A stretch of DNA of 64,000 nt. Origin: Bilifractor sp002394235 (lineage in GTDB: Bacteria > Bacillota > Clostridia > Lachnospirales > Lachnospiraceae). A model generated the notes under the pieces. The model did no database searches. It worked only from the letters and a program-made list of their open reading frames with translations, and was not told the origin of the DNA. Where the stretch lies: the NCBI RefSeq assembly GCF_052118845.1, contig NZ_JBQKGJ010000009.1, forward strand, positions 39,003-103,002. The letters are read 5' to 3'. Positions within the stretch are counted from its first letter, which is position 1, and every line of letters starts with the position of its first letter. Shown here one piece after another: positions 9,426 to 18,471 of the stretch. A program made the position numbers and the translations under genes.

Positions 9426-9607
9426 TCCCACTCCATACCAGCTTTGCAGCGTTCCTGATGCTGTGTAATCACTTACACGACTGGTTTACTTTTTTCATTC
9501 CATACCCTTATTATATAGAATATTTTGGAAAAAGCCACATGAATCAGAAATTTTTATCTGATTTTTCTTATGTTTGTCATAAAATCTGCTATAAACAGAC
9601 GATACAA

Positions 9608-10414
9608 TCAATTTCCGCAGTGACTCAGAACCTTTCCAATACTGTCATGAAAGACCAGATCCGCGTCCCCGTCGCGCACTGTCCTGTCGCGATTGATCAG
9701 AACGAGGTATCTGCCGCTGAAATAGTCCAGAAGTGAGGCTGCCGGATATACACTCAGGGAGGTGCCTCCCACAATCATCATGTCCGCCTCCCGGCAGGCT
9801 CGCTCCGCATTTCTCCACGCATCCTCCGGCAGCATTTCCCCGTACAGGGTTACATCCGGTCTTACGATCCCCGTGCAGCCCGGCTCGGTGCATCTCGGGA
9901 CCGGTTCCTTGCTTCGGAAGATGTAATCCGACGGGTATCGCTTATGACACCGATCACAGTAATTTCGAAGTGTTGAGCCGTGAATCTCATACACCTTTTT
10001 GCTTCCCGCCTTCTGATGAAGCCCGTCAATATTCTGTGTGATCACACAGTCAAGTTTTCCCTCCCGCTCCATCTCCGCCAGTTTTCTGTGCGCCGCATTC
10101 GGCTCGATCCCTTCGACATTCATCTTCTGCCTGTAAAATTCGTAAAAAACCTCCGGATGCTGATACAGACAATCGCAGCTAAGAAGGTATTCCGGTGTGT
10201 AGCTGTCAAATTTCACATCGTGCTGATTATACAGACCATCCTTGCTTCGGAAATCCGGAATTCCGCTCTCGGTCGACACGCCCGCGCCGCCGAAAAATAC
10301 AATGTGCCGGCTTACGCGGATCATCTCATTGAGTGCGTCGTACTTCTGCTCTTCGCTAAGTCCTGACAGATAACGGACCCGGTCGGATCTTTTCTCATAT
10401 TTATCGATATACAT
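9608..10414 (-). CDS. cobB: Sir2-family NAD-dependent protein deacylase
   Basis: Removes acyl groups from lysine using NAD, giving nicotinamide and O-acyl-ADP-ribose. About 268 residues. Family signatures are FFGGAGVSTESGIPDFRS (NAD loop), TQNIDGLHQKAGS with the catalytic motif ending in YEIHGS, and four Cys forming a zinc site (CDRC, then CTEPGC). ATG 10414 behind AAAGGGATGTGGAT was preferred to the in-frame GTG at 10420. A 38-bp tandem array separates it from the prsW-like gene. It acts in the cytoplasm; targets cannot be inferred here. Confidence 0.92.
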   Translation of the reverse strand: MYIDKYEKRSDRVRYLSGLSEEQKYDALNEMIRVSRHIVFFGGAGVSTESGIPDFRSKDGLYNQHDVKFDSYTPEYLLSCDCLYQHPEVFYEFYRQKMNVEGIEPNAAHRKLAEMEREGKLDCVITQNIDGLHQKAGSKKVYEIHGSTLRNYCDRCHKRYPSDYIFRSKEPVPRCTEPGCTGIVRPDVTLYGEMLPEDAWRNAERACREADMMIVGGTSLSVYPAASLLDYFSGRYLVLINRDRTVRDGDADLVFHDSIGKVLSHCGN

Positions 10415-10483
10415 ATCCACATCCCTTTCTGTAGTATCAGGTATTTTCCCTGAGTCTCAGTACCTGATGTCCCTGAGAACCCA

Positions 10484-10600
10484 TCCTTGTCTCTAATAAA
10501 ACTTTCTGTCTATGCAAAAGCATCCTGTCTCTGATAAAACTTCCTGTCTCTGCAAAAGTATCCTGTCTCTGATAAAACTTCCTGTCTCTGAAACGTCTTG
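10484..10600. repeat. 38-39 bp tandem repeat, about 3 copies, behind the prsW-like gene
   Basis: Units start at 10484, 10523 and 10561 with the pattern CCTGTCTCTGATAAAACTTC and then CTGTCTCTGCAAAAG. The array ends about 20 bp from the stop codon of the PrsW-like gene (10620) and fills the gap to the sir2 start. Confidence 0.85.
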
Positions 10601-10619
10601 CACACCGAATCTGCCTTCG

Positions 10620-11363
10620 TCAAAAGAATCTTCTGTGATAATAGACGTTTTCATCACGGGACGACTCTCTGCGTACCAGCAGGAAGCACACCAGATAAAT
10701 CACGACAACCACAATGCCAAAGACAAGCGTTGAAGCTCCCGTTCCGAGCATCGCGCAGGTATCATAGATGCCATGAAGAAAAACGGCCAGAATGTACCCG
10801 GTCACGATGCACAGAACCTGACGGATATGATGTCCCTCCGCCTGCTGAATCTTCGCTCTGCCGTAAAAAATTCCAAACAGAACACCAAAGCTCATATGCC
10901 CCGGAATTGCCAGAACCGATCTCCCGACCAAAACACCCGGTCCATACCCCATTTCGTAGATAATATTCTCCATCGCAGCAAAACCCAGCGACGCAAAAAC
11001 CGAATAGACAATTCCGTCAAATCTGTAGTTAAATGCCGGATTTTTCCAGGTAACCGCCGCCATCAGGGCATATTTCGTGCCTTCCTCGACAACGGCGACG
11101 ACCAGAAACGCCATGACCGCAGTGTACGCAAGTCCTGAAGGATTCAGAGAGGACCGGTCCAGGAAATAGCTGCCGATTCTCTCCAGAAGCATCGACAAAA
11201 AGGCAGCAATAACGCCCATGAAGATCAGACGGATCAGAAGCCCGACCGGTTCTTTCTCTACCCTGTCCTGCCGGTACACATAGATCAGAAGAATCAGAGC
11301 AGGCAGGACCGCGAGAAAAAGATACCAAAAGAAAACGTACATTGCCGGAAGAAGCAGAAACAT
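10620..11363 (-). CDS. PrsW-family intramembrane metalloprotease
   Basis: 247 residues with about eight hydrophobic segments. Motifs of the PrsW/CPBP-like group: VVEEGTKYALM (EExxK) in one helix, GFAAMENIIYEMGYG (xxxEN), and GHMSFGVLFGIFYG with the conserved His. PrsW cleaves anti-sigma factors such as RsiW in Bacillus, but no sigma/anti-sigma pair is nearby, so the substrate is unknown. The start has a strong AAAGGGGG site. Confidence 0.85.
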   Translation of the reverse strand: MFLLLPAMYVFFWYLFLAVLPALILLIYVYRQDRVEKEPVGLLIRLIFMGVIAAFLSMLLERIGSYFLDRSSLNPSGLAYTAVMAFLVVAVVEEGTKYALMAAVTWKNPAFNYRFDGIVYSVFASLGFAAMENIIYEMGYGPGVLVGRSVLAIPGHMSFGVLFGIFYGRAKIQQAEGHHIRQVLCIVTGYILAVFLHGIYDTCAMLGTGASTLVFGIVVVVIYLVCFLLVRRESSRDENVYYHRRFF

Positions 11364-11453
11364 AAAAAGCCCCCTTTCAAATGGTATTTTCTATTATTAT
11401 ACCATCCGTCCGGGGGATTTCCATATTCAACTATTTCTGAGGCGCCCGCCCTT

Positions 11454-11726
11454 TCAGTAGCGATACCCGTCGAGTGTTGTCGTGGTCTGTCTGTCATGAT
11501 GCTCTGCGTTCTCAATCAGCAGATTCAGCTCAACCTCCGTGCCGATAAAATCCTGCACATCACACTCGTAGATGGAATTCTCTGTTCTCATCATGAAAAG
11601 GCCGTCATCGTAAGCCATGGAAATCACCGGTGAAGTATGAATAAACGTCCCGTCGTCATACTTCCGGCTGCCGCTTACACTGCCAACCAGATCCTTTTGT
11701 ATCATCTTCCAGCTTCTCAGTCTCAT
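11454..11726 (-). CDS. small hypothetical protein
   Basis: About 90 residues beginning MRLRSWKMIQKDLVG. Not recognised. It is soluble and acidic in the second half, with the pattern SPVISMAYDDGLFMMRTENSIYEC suggesting a beta-rich fold. ATG 11726 is preceded by AAGGGGAA at good spacing, which supports it over the longer open frame beginning at 11765. It lies between the PrsW-like gene and the AGCS symporter, 90 bp upstream of the former. Confidence 0.65.
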   Translation of the reverse strand: MRLRSWKMIQKDLVGSVSGSRKYDDGTFIHTSPVISMAYDDGLFMMRTENSIYECDVQDFIGTEVELNLLIENAEHHDRQTTTTLDGYRY

Positions 11727-11814
11727 ACATATTCCCCTTAAATCATACTCCCTGAATCTCACCAAAAACTTTATAACATTATTCTACACCAATTTCATGA
11801 CAAAAGTGTGAACC

Positions 11815-11896
11815 TCTTCGAAAATGCAGACAGGCTGCCTGCCGCGAAGCGAGTGAGGAACCGGATGCGATTCCAAGGGCAACAGGTATGAGCACA
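11815..11896. repeat. partial copy of the ~180-bp structured repeat family
   Basis: Shares the core CGAAAATGCAGACAGG, CGCGAAGCG, GGATGCGATT and GGCAACAGGTATGAGC with the tandem units at 35990-36420. It is truncated just before the AGCS stop codon (11911). Confidence 0.75.
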
Positions 11897-11910
11897 GCGC
11901 TGAACTTTTC

Positions 11911-13287
11911 TTACAGATCTTTATGTGTGAGCATCGTTCCGTGTGCCATCTTCGCAACCGCCCCGGAAAGCGCAATCAGCGCGATCAGGTTCGGCAGCGC
12001 CATCAGCCCGTTAAACAAATCCGACAGATTCCACACCAGCTCTACCTTCAGGACTGACCCGATCAGGATGAAGATAACGACAATGACAGCGAAGGGCTTC
12101 ACAGCCTTTGAGCCTATCATGTACCTGATGTTCTGCTGCGCGAAGAAGAACCAGCCGATGATCGTTGAGAACGCGAAGAAAAACAGACAAATTGCCACAA
12201 ACTTCGAGCCGAACGCTCCGAATCCCGTACTGAACGCAGCCTGTGCAACCGGTGTACCGGTGATATCACCCGCGTACGGAATGGAATTGCCAAGAACACC
12301 GGATGAAAGAATAACCAGCGCGGTCATGGTAAGTACGACAAAGGTATCGATGAACACACCTACCATAGCGACTTCGCCCTGATCCTGAGGTTTATCAACC
12401 TGTGCCTGCGCATGCGCGTGAGGAGTGGAGCCCATACCTGCCTCATTAGAGAACAGTCCGCGGGCTACACCAAGCCTCAGCGCCTGACGAACTGTGATTC
12501 CGGCACCGGCTCCGACAACAGCCTGCGGTGTAAAGGCTCCGACAAAGATCGATCCGAGCGCCGGCAGCAGATTTCTGTGGTTGATAATCAGAACAATCAG
12601 GCCGCCGACAAGGTAAAGCGCCGCCATGATCGGAACAATCTTTTCCGTAAAGGACGCAATACGGCTGATTCCGCCGATAAAAATAAATCCAGCTATCACG
12701 GCGATGATAATACCCATGATCAGCTTATTGGCACCGAAGGCAGTGTGAAATGCGTCGCTGATGGAGTTGGACTGCACCATATTGCCCATGATGCCGAGCG
12801 CAAGGATGATCATGATCGCGAAGAACGATGCGAGGAACTTTCCGAAACCGTTCTTGAATGCCTTGCGGATATAATAAACCGGACCTCCGATGATATTACC
12901 CTGATCATCACGGGATCTCGTAACCTGAGCGAGGCAGGCCTCTCCGTAGATCGTTGCCATTCCGAAGAATGCCGCAAGCCACATCCAGAAAATTGCTCCG
13001 GGGCCGCCTCCGACAAGTGCCGTCGCACATCCGGCAATATTGCCCGTTCCGACCTGTGCCGCGATTGCCGTCGCAAGTGCCTGGAATGAACTCATGCCAT
13101 CCTTCCCGGCCTTTTCGCCATGCAGAGAGAAGTTGCCAAAGACACGGTTCCATGCTCTTCCAAAATGACGGACCTGAACAAATCTTGTCCGGAACGAGAA
13201 ATAGATTCCCGTACCCACAAGCACGAACAGGAGGAGAAACCACACCTTATCATCAATAAGTGCCACAATACTGTTGAGAGCGTCCAT
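11911..13287 (-). CDS. AGCS-family sodium:alanine/glycine symporter
   Basis: 458 residues, about 11 membrane segments. Family features are GTGIYFSFRTRFVQVRHF near the N-terminus, the motif FQALATAIAAQVGTGNIAG, and ARGLFSNEAGMGSTPHAHA in the centre. A good AAGGAGATTTGAA site precedes ATG 13287. The 5' leader carries a tandem glycine riboswitch (13522-13685), so glycine is a likely substrate and the gene is presumably switched on or off by intracellular glycine. The start lies 234 bp after the riboswitch. Confidence 0.95.
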   Translation of the reverse strand: MDALNSIVALIDDKVWFLLLFVLVGTGIYFSFRTRFVQVRHFGRAWNRVFGNFSLHGEKAGKDGMSSFQALATAIAAQVGTGNIAGCATALVGGGPGAIFWMWLAAFFGMATIYGEACLAQVTRSRDDQGNIIGGPVYYIRKAFKNGFGKFLASFFAIMIILALGIMGNMVQSNSISDAFHTAFGANKLIMGIIIAVIAGFIFIGGISRIASFTEKIVPIMAALYLVGGLIVLIINHRNLLPALGSIFVGAFTPQAVVGAGAGITVRQALRLGVARGLFSNEAGMGSTPHAHAQAQVDKPQDQGEVAMVGVFIDTFVVLTMTALVILSSGVLGNSIPYAGDITGTPVAQAAFSTGFGAFGSKFVAICLFFFAFSTIIGWFFFAQQNIRYMIGSKAVKPFAVIVVIFILIGSVLKVELVWNLSDLFNGLMALPNLIALIALSGAVAKMAHGTMLTHKDL

Positions 13288-13521
13288 TTCAAATCTCCTT
13301 TAAGATTAATCTCGTTACCTGCGTATCTGTATCAGAAATAAGGAGACTCCCGGGCAGCACTCATGGCGAAGAAAAAGCCCCAACCACCAGCCGGTACGAC
13401 CGGCAATGTGAATTGGAGCACTTTTTGCTGAAAAAACTGCCTGGCTGCGGCTTTCATCATCCGATGCGCGGCGACGCACAGATGACGGTATCTGAAAATA
13501 CAGCCCGGCCGGTTCATCAAC

Positions 13522-13685
13522 AACTCTGTCCTTTTGCCTGAGAGATTCCATACCTGCTTTGCGCAGATACTTTGCACCTTCGGCACCCTTGAAGGGTTTC
13601 TCCAGAGTCCACTCCGTTTTTAGTCTTCGTCCACACGACACCTGAGAGTTTTACTCCTTCGGCAGGTCCTCTGACACAGTCTATA
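13522..13685 (-). ncRNA. tandem glycine riboswitch in the AGCS symporter leader
   Basis: On the reverse strand the first aptamer has CTGCCGAAGGAGTAAAACTC and CTCAGGTGTC. After a short linker the second has GGACTCTGGAGA, GGTGCCGAAGGTGCAAAG, then ATCTCTCAGGCAAAAGGACA. These are the diagnostic conserved loops of the glycine (gcvT) class. Between it and the start codon lie 234 nt with a GCCGGTCGTACCGGC hairpin and a short T run (TTTTTC), which may be part of the expression platform. Confidence 0.92.
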
Positions 13686-13829
13686 CTAAAAGAATTCCTG
13701 TGCCGGATTCCGCTTTTCCTAAAAACATCTACGTAAGTATTAAATTTGAGTAAACTATAACATGGATATCCGATACCGTCAACAAACCAGTTTATGATTT
13801 TTTAAGATTTATCGCGGCCGATTTATCCG

Positions 13830-13917
13830 GGCAGGTTTTCCCGGATCATTTAATCCCGGGCGTTTTTTCCCGGATCATTTCATCCCGGGCGGTTTTCCCC
13901 GGATCATTTTATCCTGA
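13830..13917. repeat. 29-bp tandem repeat, about 3 copies, behind the GNAT gene
   Basis: CCGGATCATT starts at 13841, 13870 and 13899, each followed by the pattern TAATCCCGGGCGGTTTTCC. The CCGGG/CCCGG content lets each unit form a small hairpin. The array ends 4 bp from the GNAT stop codon (13922). Confidence 0.88.
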
Positions 13918-13921
13918 CCGG

Positions 13922-14197
13922 TCAGACTACAAGATCCGCGTACTCCGGTCTCTGCATTCTTTTCTTTGCGTACGAACAGAGCGGAAGAATTTTCACCCCG
14001 ATCTTTCTCGCGTTCTGCGCCACCTCATCGACAAGCTTCCCCGCGATCCCATTCCCATTATACAAAGGGTCTACCTCTGTGTGTTCAATCACCCAGCGGT
14101 TGTCAGATCGTGTGAACGTGCACTCACCCACCTCGTGATCTCCGTCATATGCCGCCGCACGATTTCTGTAGTTTTCAAATCTGATGGTAAGTTCCAT
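13922..14197 (-). CDS. small GNAT-family N-acetyltransferase (YjdJ-like)
   Basis: About 91 residues. The segment EHTEVDPLYNGNGIAGKLVD carries the acetyl-CoA loop (here NGNGIAGKL for the usual Q/RxxGxG/A) of single-domain GNAT proteins of the Gcn5-rel CG group. The C-terminus PLCSYAKKRMQRPEYADLV is also typical (C..a...l..hPey.dl). GGGAGA precedes ATG 14197. The acceptor is unknown. Confidence 0.85.
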   Translation of the reverse strand: MELTIRFENYRNRAAAYDGDHEVGECTFTRSDNRWVIEHTEVDPLYNGNGIAGKLVDEVAQNARKIGVKILPLCSYAKKRMQRPEYADLVV

Positions 14198-14421
14198 GCC
14201 TGTCTCCCTTCTTATAAGATAAAAATGCAAATTCTTTGTTTATTCTTCTCTTAAAGATAAACATCCTGCCCCATGATGCACTCTCTTTTCCAACGCTTTT
14301 ATAAAAAAGGGTTCTAAAGAGCGCATTTTTTCAATATTATATGAAAATAGTATATTTATTTATCCCTACAACGGTGGTAGAATTAGGTGGTCATTGAATT
14401 GTTCGTCAGTTTTTTACATAT

Positions 14422-14485
14422 GGGCAATATTTTATATTTAATACCAGGAAAAGCATTGTATATTTCAAATATATAATGTTTGCCC
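14422..14485 (+). promoter_or_regulatory. possible operator/promoter region of the XRE gene
   Basis: GGGCAATATT (14422) and AATGTTTGCCC (ending 14485) form an imperfect inverted repeat about 64 bp wide around AT-rich sequence, 40 bp before the XRE start. Self-regulation is inferred only. The rest of the gap 14198-14525 is AT-rich with nothing else recognised. Confidence 0.3.
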
Positions 14486-14525
14486 AAGACATATGCAGCA
14501 TCCATCATTTACGGAGGAACTTTTT

Positions 14526-14867
14526 ATGAGTAAGGAAACCGAAAATGCTTTTGACTTTGAAGACCTGGGTCGGAAAGTTAAAGAGCTTCGGATTAAAAAC
14601 GGTCTGACACAAAACCAGGTTGCCTCTGAACTTCACGTAACCCCGGGATACATCAGCAACGTTGAAAACAACCGGACGGCGATGTCCCTTCGCGTATTAT
14701 CCTACTACGCAAAACTGACCGGAATCACACTGGATTCTCTTGTCGGGAAGATCGAACCCGAATATCGCACCACAGCTCTCGATAACGAACTTCTATCCAT
14801 TATTTCAAGATATTCCGACGAAAAGAAGCAGAAAATTCTGGACATTCTTAGAATCATTGACCGATAA
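14526..14867 (+). CDS. XRE-family helix-turn-helix regulator
   Basis: 113 residues. The Cro/C1-type HTH spans residues 14-68 (VKELRIKNGLTQNQVASELH then VTPGYISNVENNRTAMSL). The tail SIISRYSDEKKQKILDILRI is a short helical extension as seen in single-domain Firmicutes regulators. ATG 14526 follows GGAGGAAC at good spacing, so the upstream in-frame ATG at 14493 was not used. It is divergent from the GNAT gene; the target is unknown. Confidence 0.9.
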   Translation: MSKETENAFDFEDLGRKVKELRIKNGLTQNQVASELHVTPGYISNVENNRTAMSLRVLSYYAKLTGITLDSLVGKIEPEYRTTALDNELLSIISRYSDEKKQKILDILRIIDR

Positions 14868-14890
14868 GACTGACCGAACCGTTGACTCAG

Positions 14891-14923
14891 AAAAAGCAGT
14901 TGCCTGCCTGGCGGCTGCTTTTT
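14891..14923. terminator. bidirectional terminator between the XRE and NSS genes
   Basis: AAAAAGCAG...GCC TGCCT GGC...CTGCTTTTT, a symmetrical stem with A tract and T tract. It serves the convergent XRE (+) and NSS symporter (-) genes. Confidence 0.8.
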
Positions 14924-14984
14924 CTGTTTTTTCTGTGTCTGATGACCATAGAAGCCGACGCAACGGAAATCAGCTGTGACCGTT

Positions 14985-16472
14985 TCAGCCGGCAGTCTTC
15001 TTTCTTGAGAACGCGCAGAAGAAAATAAAGAGCAGAAACAGGACGGCGACGCACATCCATCCGGTCAGCACAGCGGTTCCCATCGGCGAGAACATGTCGT
15101 AATATCCCTTCAGGTAGATGACAATGATGATCACAGGCACAATAAAGGTGATATATGTTCTGAGTTTTTTCGGGAATTTTCTCCCCTCTCCGGCGTCTGC
15201 CTCCTGAATGAAATGATCCCATCCCCATCCGCTTTTCCGGGTGCAGAAAAGCACAAAGGCCAGACTGCCCAGCGGCAGAAGATTATTGGAGACGATGAAA
15301 TCCTCAAGGTCCAGAATATGTGTTCCCTCGCCGAGCGGCTGAAAGGATGACCATATATTGTAGCCGAATACACACGGCAGGCTGAGAAGCACGACAAGAA
15401 CAGCGCTGATGATGACGCTCTTCTTTCTCGTCCAGCCGAACAGATCCATATCAAAGGCAATAATATTCTCAAATACCGCAATAACCGTGGTCAGCGCCGC
15501 AAACGACAGGAAAACGAAGAAAAGCGCACCCCAAATTCTTCCTCCCGGCATCTGGCTGAACAGATTCGGTATGGTGAGGAAGATGAGACTTGGTCCGGCA
15601 TCCGGCTCGATCCCATAGGCAAAGCATGCCGGTATGATAATGAATCCCGCCATCAGCGCGACAAAGGTGTCCAGCGCCGTGATCGTGACTGCTTCTCCCG
15701 TCAGGCTTCTGTCCTTATTCAGGTAGGAACCGAAGATCAGCATGGCTCCGATTCCGATGGACAAGGTGAAGAACGCCTGACTCATTGCAGCGAAGATGAC
15801 GTTTCCGACACCGCGCTCCGCCATGTTCCGGAAATCCGGCACGAGGTAGAAGGCGATTCCCTTCGCCGCACCCTTCAGGAATATCGAGTGGACAGCAAGC
15901 ACTACCATCAGAACCATCAGGCAGGTCATCATGACCTTTGTCACCCGCTCCACCCCGTTTTGAATTCCAAAATAACAGATCACAAAACCGATAAGACACA
16001 CCAGAATTGTCCAGAAAGCCATGCCAGGCGCGTTGGAAAGCATCGCGGCATAATCGGATTTTATTCTGGCACTGTCCGCGCCGGCAAATGTACCCGTGAC
16101 ATGAAGATAGCAGTAATAAAGCATCCATCCGGCAACGGTTGTATAATACATCATCAGCATATAGCTTCCGATGATACTGATGTATTTCAGCCAGTGGAAC
16201 CTCGATCCTTTCTGCTCAAGTGTCTCAAAACATCTCGCCGCACTCTTCCGGCTTGCACGTCCGACCGAAAATTCACAGATCATGACTGGAATTCCGAGGA
16301 TTAGGAGAAATACCAGATAAATCAGGATAAAAGCTGCTCCGCCGTACTGCCCGCAGAGATAGGGGAATTTCCATACATTTCCGATTCCGATTGCACAGCC
16401 TGCAGAAACCAGGATGAAGCCGATTCTGGAGCCGAATTTTTCCCTGTCGGATTTGCTGCTTACATTTGACAT
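14985..16472 (-). CDS. neurotransmitter:sodium symporter (NSS/SNF) family transporter
   Basis: About 495 residues, about 12 membrane segments, LeuT fold. The first helix shows FILVSAGCAIGIGNVWKFPY, the substrate/sodium site signature, followed by QYGGAAFILIYLV. ATG 16472 (MSNVSSKSDREKFGSRIG), with AGAGGGA upstream, was chosen; the open frame runs 62 codons further into malQ but lacks family similarity there. It starts 13 bp past the malQ stop, so the two are probably one transcript even though their functions are unrelated. The amino-acid substrate cannot be told from sequence. Confidence 0.93.
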   Translation of the reverse strand: MSNVSSKSDREKFGSRIGFILVSAGCAIGIGNVWKFPYLCGQYGGAAFILIYLVFLLILGIPVMICEFSVGRASRKSAARCFETLEQKGSRFHWLKYISIIGSYMLMMYYTTVAGWMLYYCYLHVTGTFAGADSARIKSDYAAMLSNAPGMAFWTILVCLIGFVICYFGIQNGVERVTKVMMTCLMVLMVVLAVHSIFLKGAAKGIAFYLVPDFRNMAERGVGNVIFAAMSQAFFTLSIGIGAMLIFGSYLNKDRSLTGEAVTITALDTFVALMAGFIIIPACFAYGIEPDAGPSLIFLTIPNLFSQMPGGRIWGALFFVFLSFAALTTVIAVFENIIAFDMDLFGWTRKKSVIISAVLVVLLSLPCVFGYNIWSSFQPLGEGTHILDLEDFIVSNNLLPLGSLAFVLFCTRKSGWGWDHFIQEADAGEGRKFPKKLRTYITFIVPVIIIVIYLKGYYDMFSPMGTAVLTGWMCVAVLFLLFIFFCAFSRKKTAG

Positions 16473-16485
16473 ACCGTCAATCCCT

Positions 16486-18258
16486 CTACTTTCTATCATT
16501 CTGTCCGTCTGTAATCTTCGGCTCGGTCTTTGGCAGCCGTCCGTAGATCCTTGCGAGGTTGTGAATGCTGACCGCCAGCGCGTCTGACAGATAATTCGGC
16601 GCGAGCCTCCACTGCCAGTTGGTTCCCTGCGAGCCGGGTGTATTGATCCTGGCCTCACTTCCCTTCACGAGATAATCCTGAAGCGGAACAATACAGGTGT
16701 CTGCCGGCGATCGATATGCCTCGCGGATAAAATCCCACACAAATGCTCCGTAATCGGTATTCTCCGAATGAATAAACTGTCTGGCAAAATCCCGGTCATG
16801 ATCCGGCGCATGTTCCACCCAGTCCAGAATCGTCGTGTTGTCGTGTGTGCCAGTGTAGACGACGCAGTGGAACGGATGATGGTAGGTCAGATACCAGCTC
16901 GACTCTGATCCGTCAAATGCGTACTGAAGGACCTTCATCCCCGGATAGCCGCTGTCCTTCAGAAGCTGTTCATTCTCCGGGGTAATCGTACCAAGATCCT
17001 CGGCTATCAGCGGTACCTCTCCGAGAGCCTTCTTCATCTCGCGGAAAAAGCTCATGCCCGGTCCCTTCTTCATGATGCCATTTTCAGCAGTCTCATCTCC
17101 GTAAGGGATTTCATAGTAATTCGAAAAGCCATGAAAATGATCAATCCGCAGGATGTCAAACAGCTCCATATTCGCCCGGATCCTGCGGATCCACCAGGAA
17201 TAGTGGTCCTTCCGGCCTCTCTCCCAGTCGTATACAGGATTTCCCCACAGCTGGCCTGTCACAGAAAAAGCATCCGGCGGGCATCCCGCAATATATTCCG
17301 GCTTCAGATCGCGGTCAAACCGGAATACCTCCGGATGGGCCCACGCATCCGCACTGTCCATCGAAACATAGAACGGGACATCCCCGATCAATTCTATTCC
17401 CTGTTTCCGGGCATAACGGTGAAGCCGCTCCCATTGTGTAAAGAACTCGAACTGAACAAAACGGAAGAAAGAGATCTCATCCTGAAGCTCCTTTTTCGCC
17501 CGGCTGAGTGTGTCCGCCCTGCGCTCCCTGTAACCGTCGTCCCATTCCAGCCAGCTTTTTCCCTCGAACTTTTCCTTGAGCGCATAGTACAGACAGTAAT
17601 CGTCCAGCCAGTACGATTCTCTCTCACAGAATTCGGTATACTTTTCATACAGGCTCTTCTCAGGGAGTACCGTATTCTCTGATTTCATATCTGCCGCTGA
17701 GAGTGCTGCATTCTCTGATTTCATATCCACCGCTGAGGCTGCTGCATCCGCAGCTCTTTCTGCCGCAGGTCCTGCTGGATCCGTGATGTTCTCCGCCGCT
17801 GCTCCCGCAGTGCCGGCCGTCATAACCGTATAAGCTGCAGCCGTTTTGTTCTGAACGTCTTTGATTTCTTCCGTCCGTTTTTTTGAGTCGAGAAGACGCT
17901 CACAGAAGGCCGGATACGCCATCCGAAGTGCCCTGCCCCGGTTTGTATAAAGTGCGCCGTAATCAACACGCTCCTGATTCTGTCCAAAATCCAGACAGCG
18001 TACATCATCTTCTCTCAGAAGCCCATCCTCGATCAAAGCTCTCAGATCTACATAATTCTGATTTCCCGCAAACGCTGAAACCGGCTGATAAGGTGAATCT
18101 CCGAAGCCGGTCGGGCCCAGCGGCAGCACCTGCCAGTAGCTCTGCCCGGACTTTTTCAGAAAATCCACAAATTCATATGCCTCCCTCGAGAAACAACCGA
18201 TTCCGAATTCAGACGGTACCGAAAATACAGGAAACAAAATACCACATTGACGCTTCAT
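16486..18258 (-). CDS. malQ: 4-alpha-glucanotransferase, GH77, with a low-complexity insertion
   Basis: Amylomaltase that transfers alpha-1,4-glucan segments. 590 residues, about 90 longer than usual. Conserved blocks are SFRRSGQSYW-like LKKSGQSYWQVLPLGPTGFG near residue 34, DILRIDHFHGF with the nucleophile Asp, LIAEDLGTITPE with the acid/base Glu, and VYTGTHDNTT. Residues of about 140-200 are an Ala/Glu/Met-rich insert holding two copies of AxDMKSEN and runs of AAAS; GH77 proteins normally have a short loop here. The ORF remains open through it. It is the first gene of the malQ-NSS pair. Confidence 0.95.
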   Translation of the reverse strand: MKRQCGILFPVFSVPSEFGIGCFSREAYEFVDFLKKSGQSYWQVLPLGPTGFGDSPYQPVSAFAGNQNYVDLRALIEDGLLREDDVRCLDFGQNQERVDYGALYTNRGRALRMAYPAFCERLLDSKKRTEEIKDVQNKTAAAYTVMTAGTAGAAAENITDPAGPAAERAADAAASAVDMKSENAALSAADMKSENTVLPEKSLYEKYTEFCERESYWLDDYCLYYALKEKFEGKSWLEWDDGYRERRADTLSRAKKELQDEISFFRFVQFEFFTQWERLHRYARKQGIELIGDVPFYVSMDSADAWAHPEVFRFDRDLKPEYIAGCPPDAFSVTGQLWGNPVYDWERGRKDHYSWWIRRIRANMELFDILRIDHFHGFSNYYEIPYGDETAENGIMKKGPGMSFFREMKKALGEVPLIAEDLGTITPENEQLLKDSGYPGMKVLQYAFDGSESSWYLTYHHPFHCVVYTGTHDNTTILDWVEHAPDHDRDFARQFIHSENTDYGAFVWDFIREAYRSPADTCIVPLQDYLVKGSEARINTPGSQGTNWQWRLAPNYLSDALAVSIHNLARIYGRLPKTEPKITDGQNDRK

Positions 18259-18471
18259 ACCCTACTCCTTCCCCGTTCACATATTGTTTTATTATAATAT
18301 AAAGACAGGGCAGGTGTACACCTGCAGGACTATTTTTGTTCATTTTTCCGAAAAAATCATAATCATGAAAATACCCCCTGCAAAGCGTTTCCGCTCCTGC
18401 AGGGGATATGCGATATCATATATCTGTTTTGTTTCCCGGTACCGCACCGGTTACCCGTCGCGGTTCCATGA

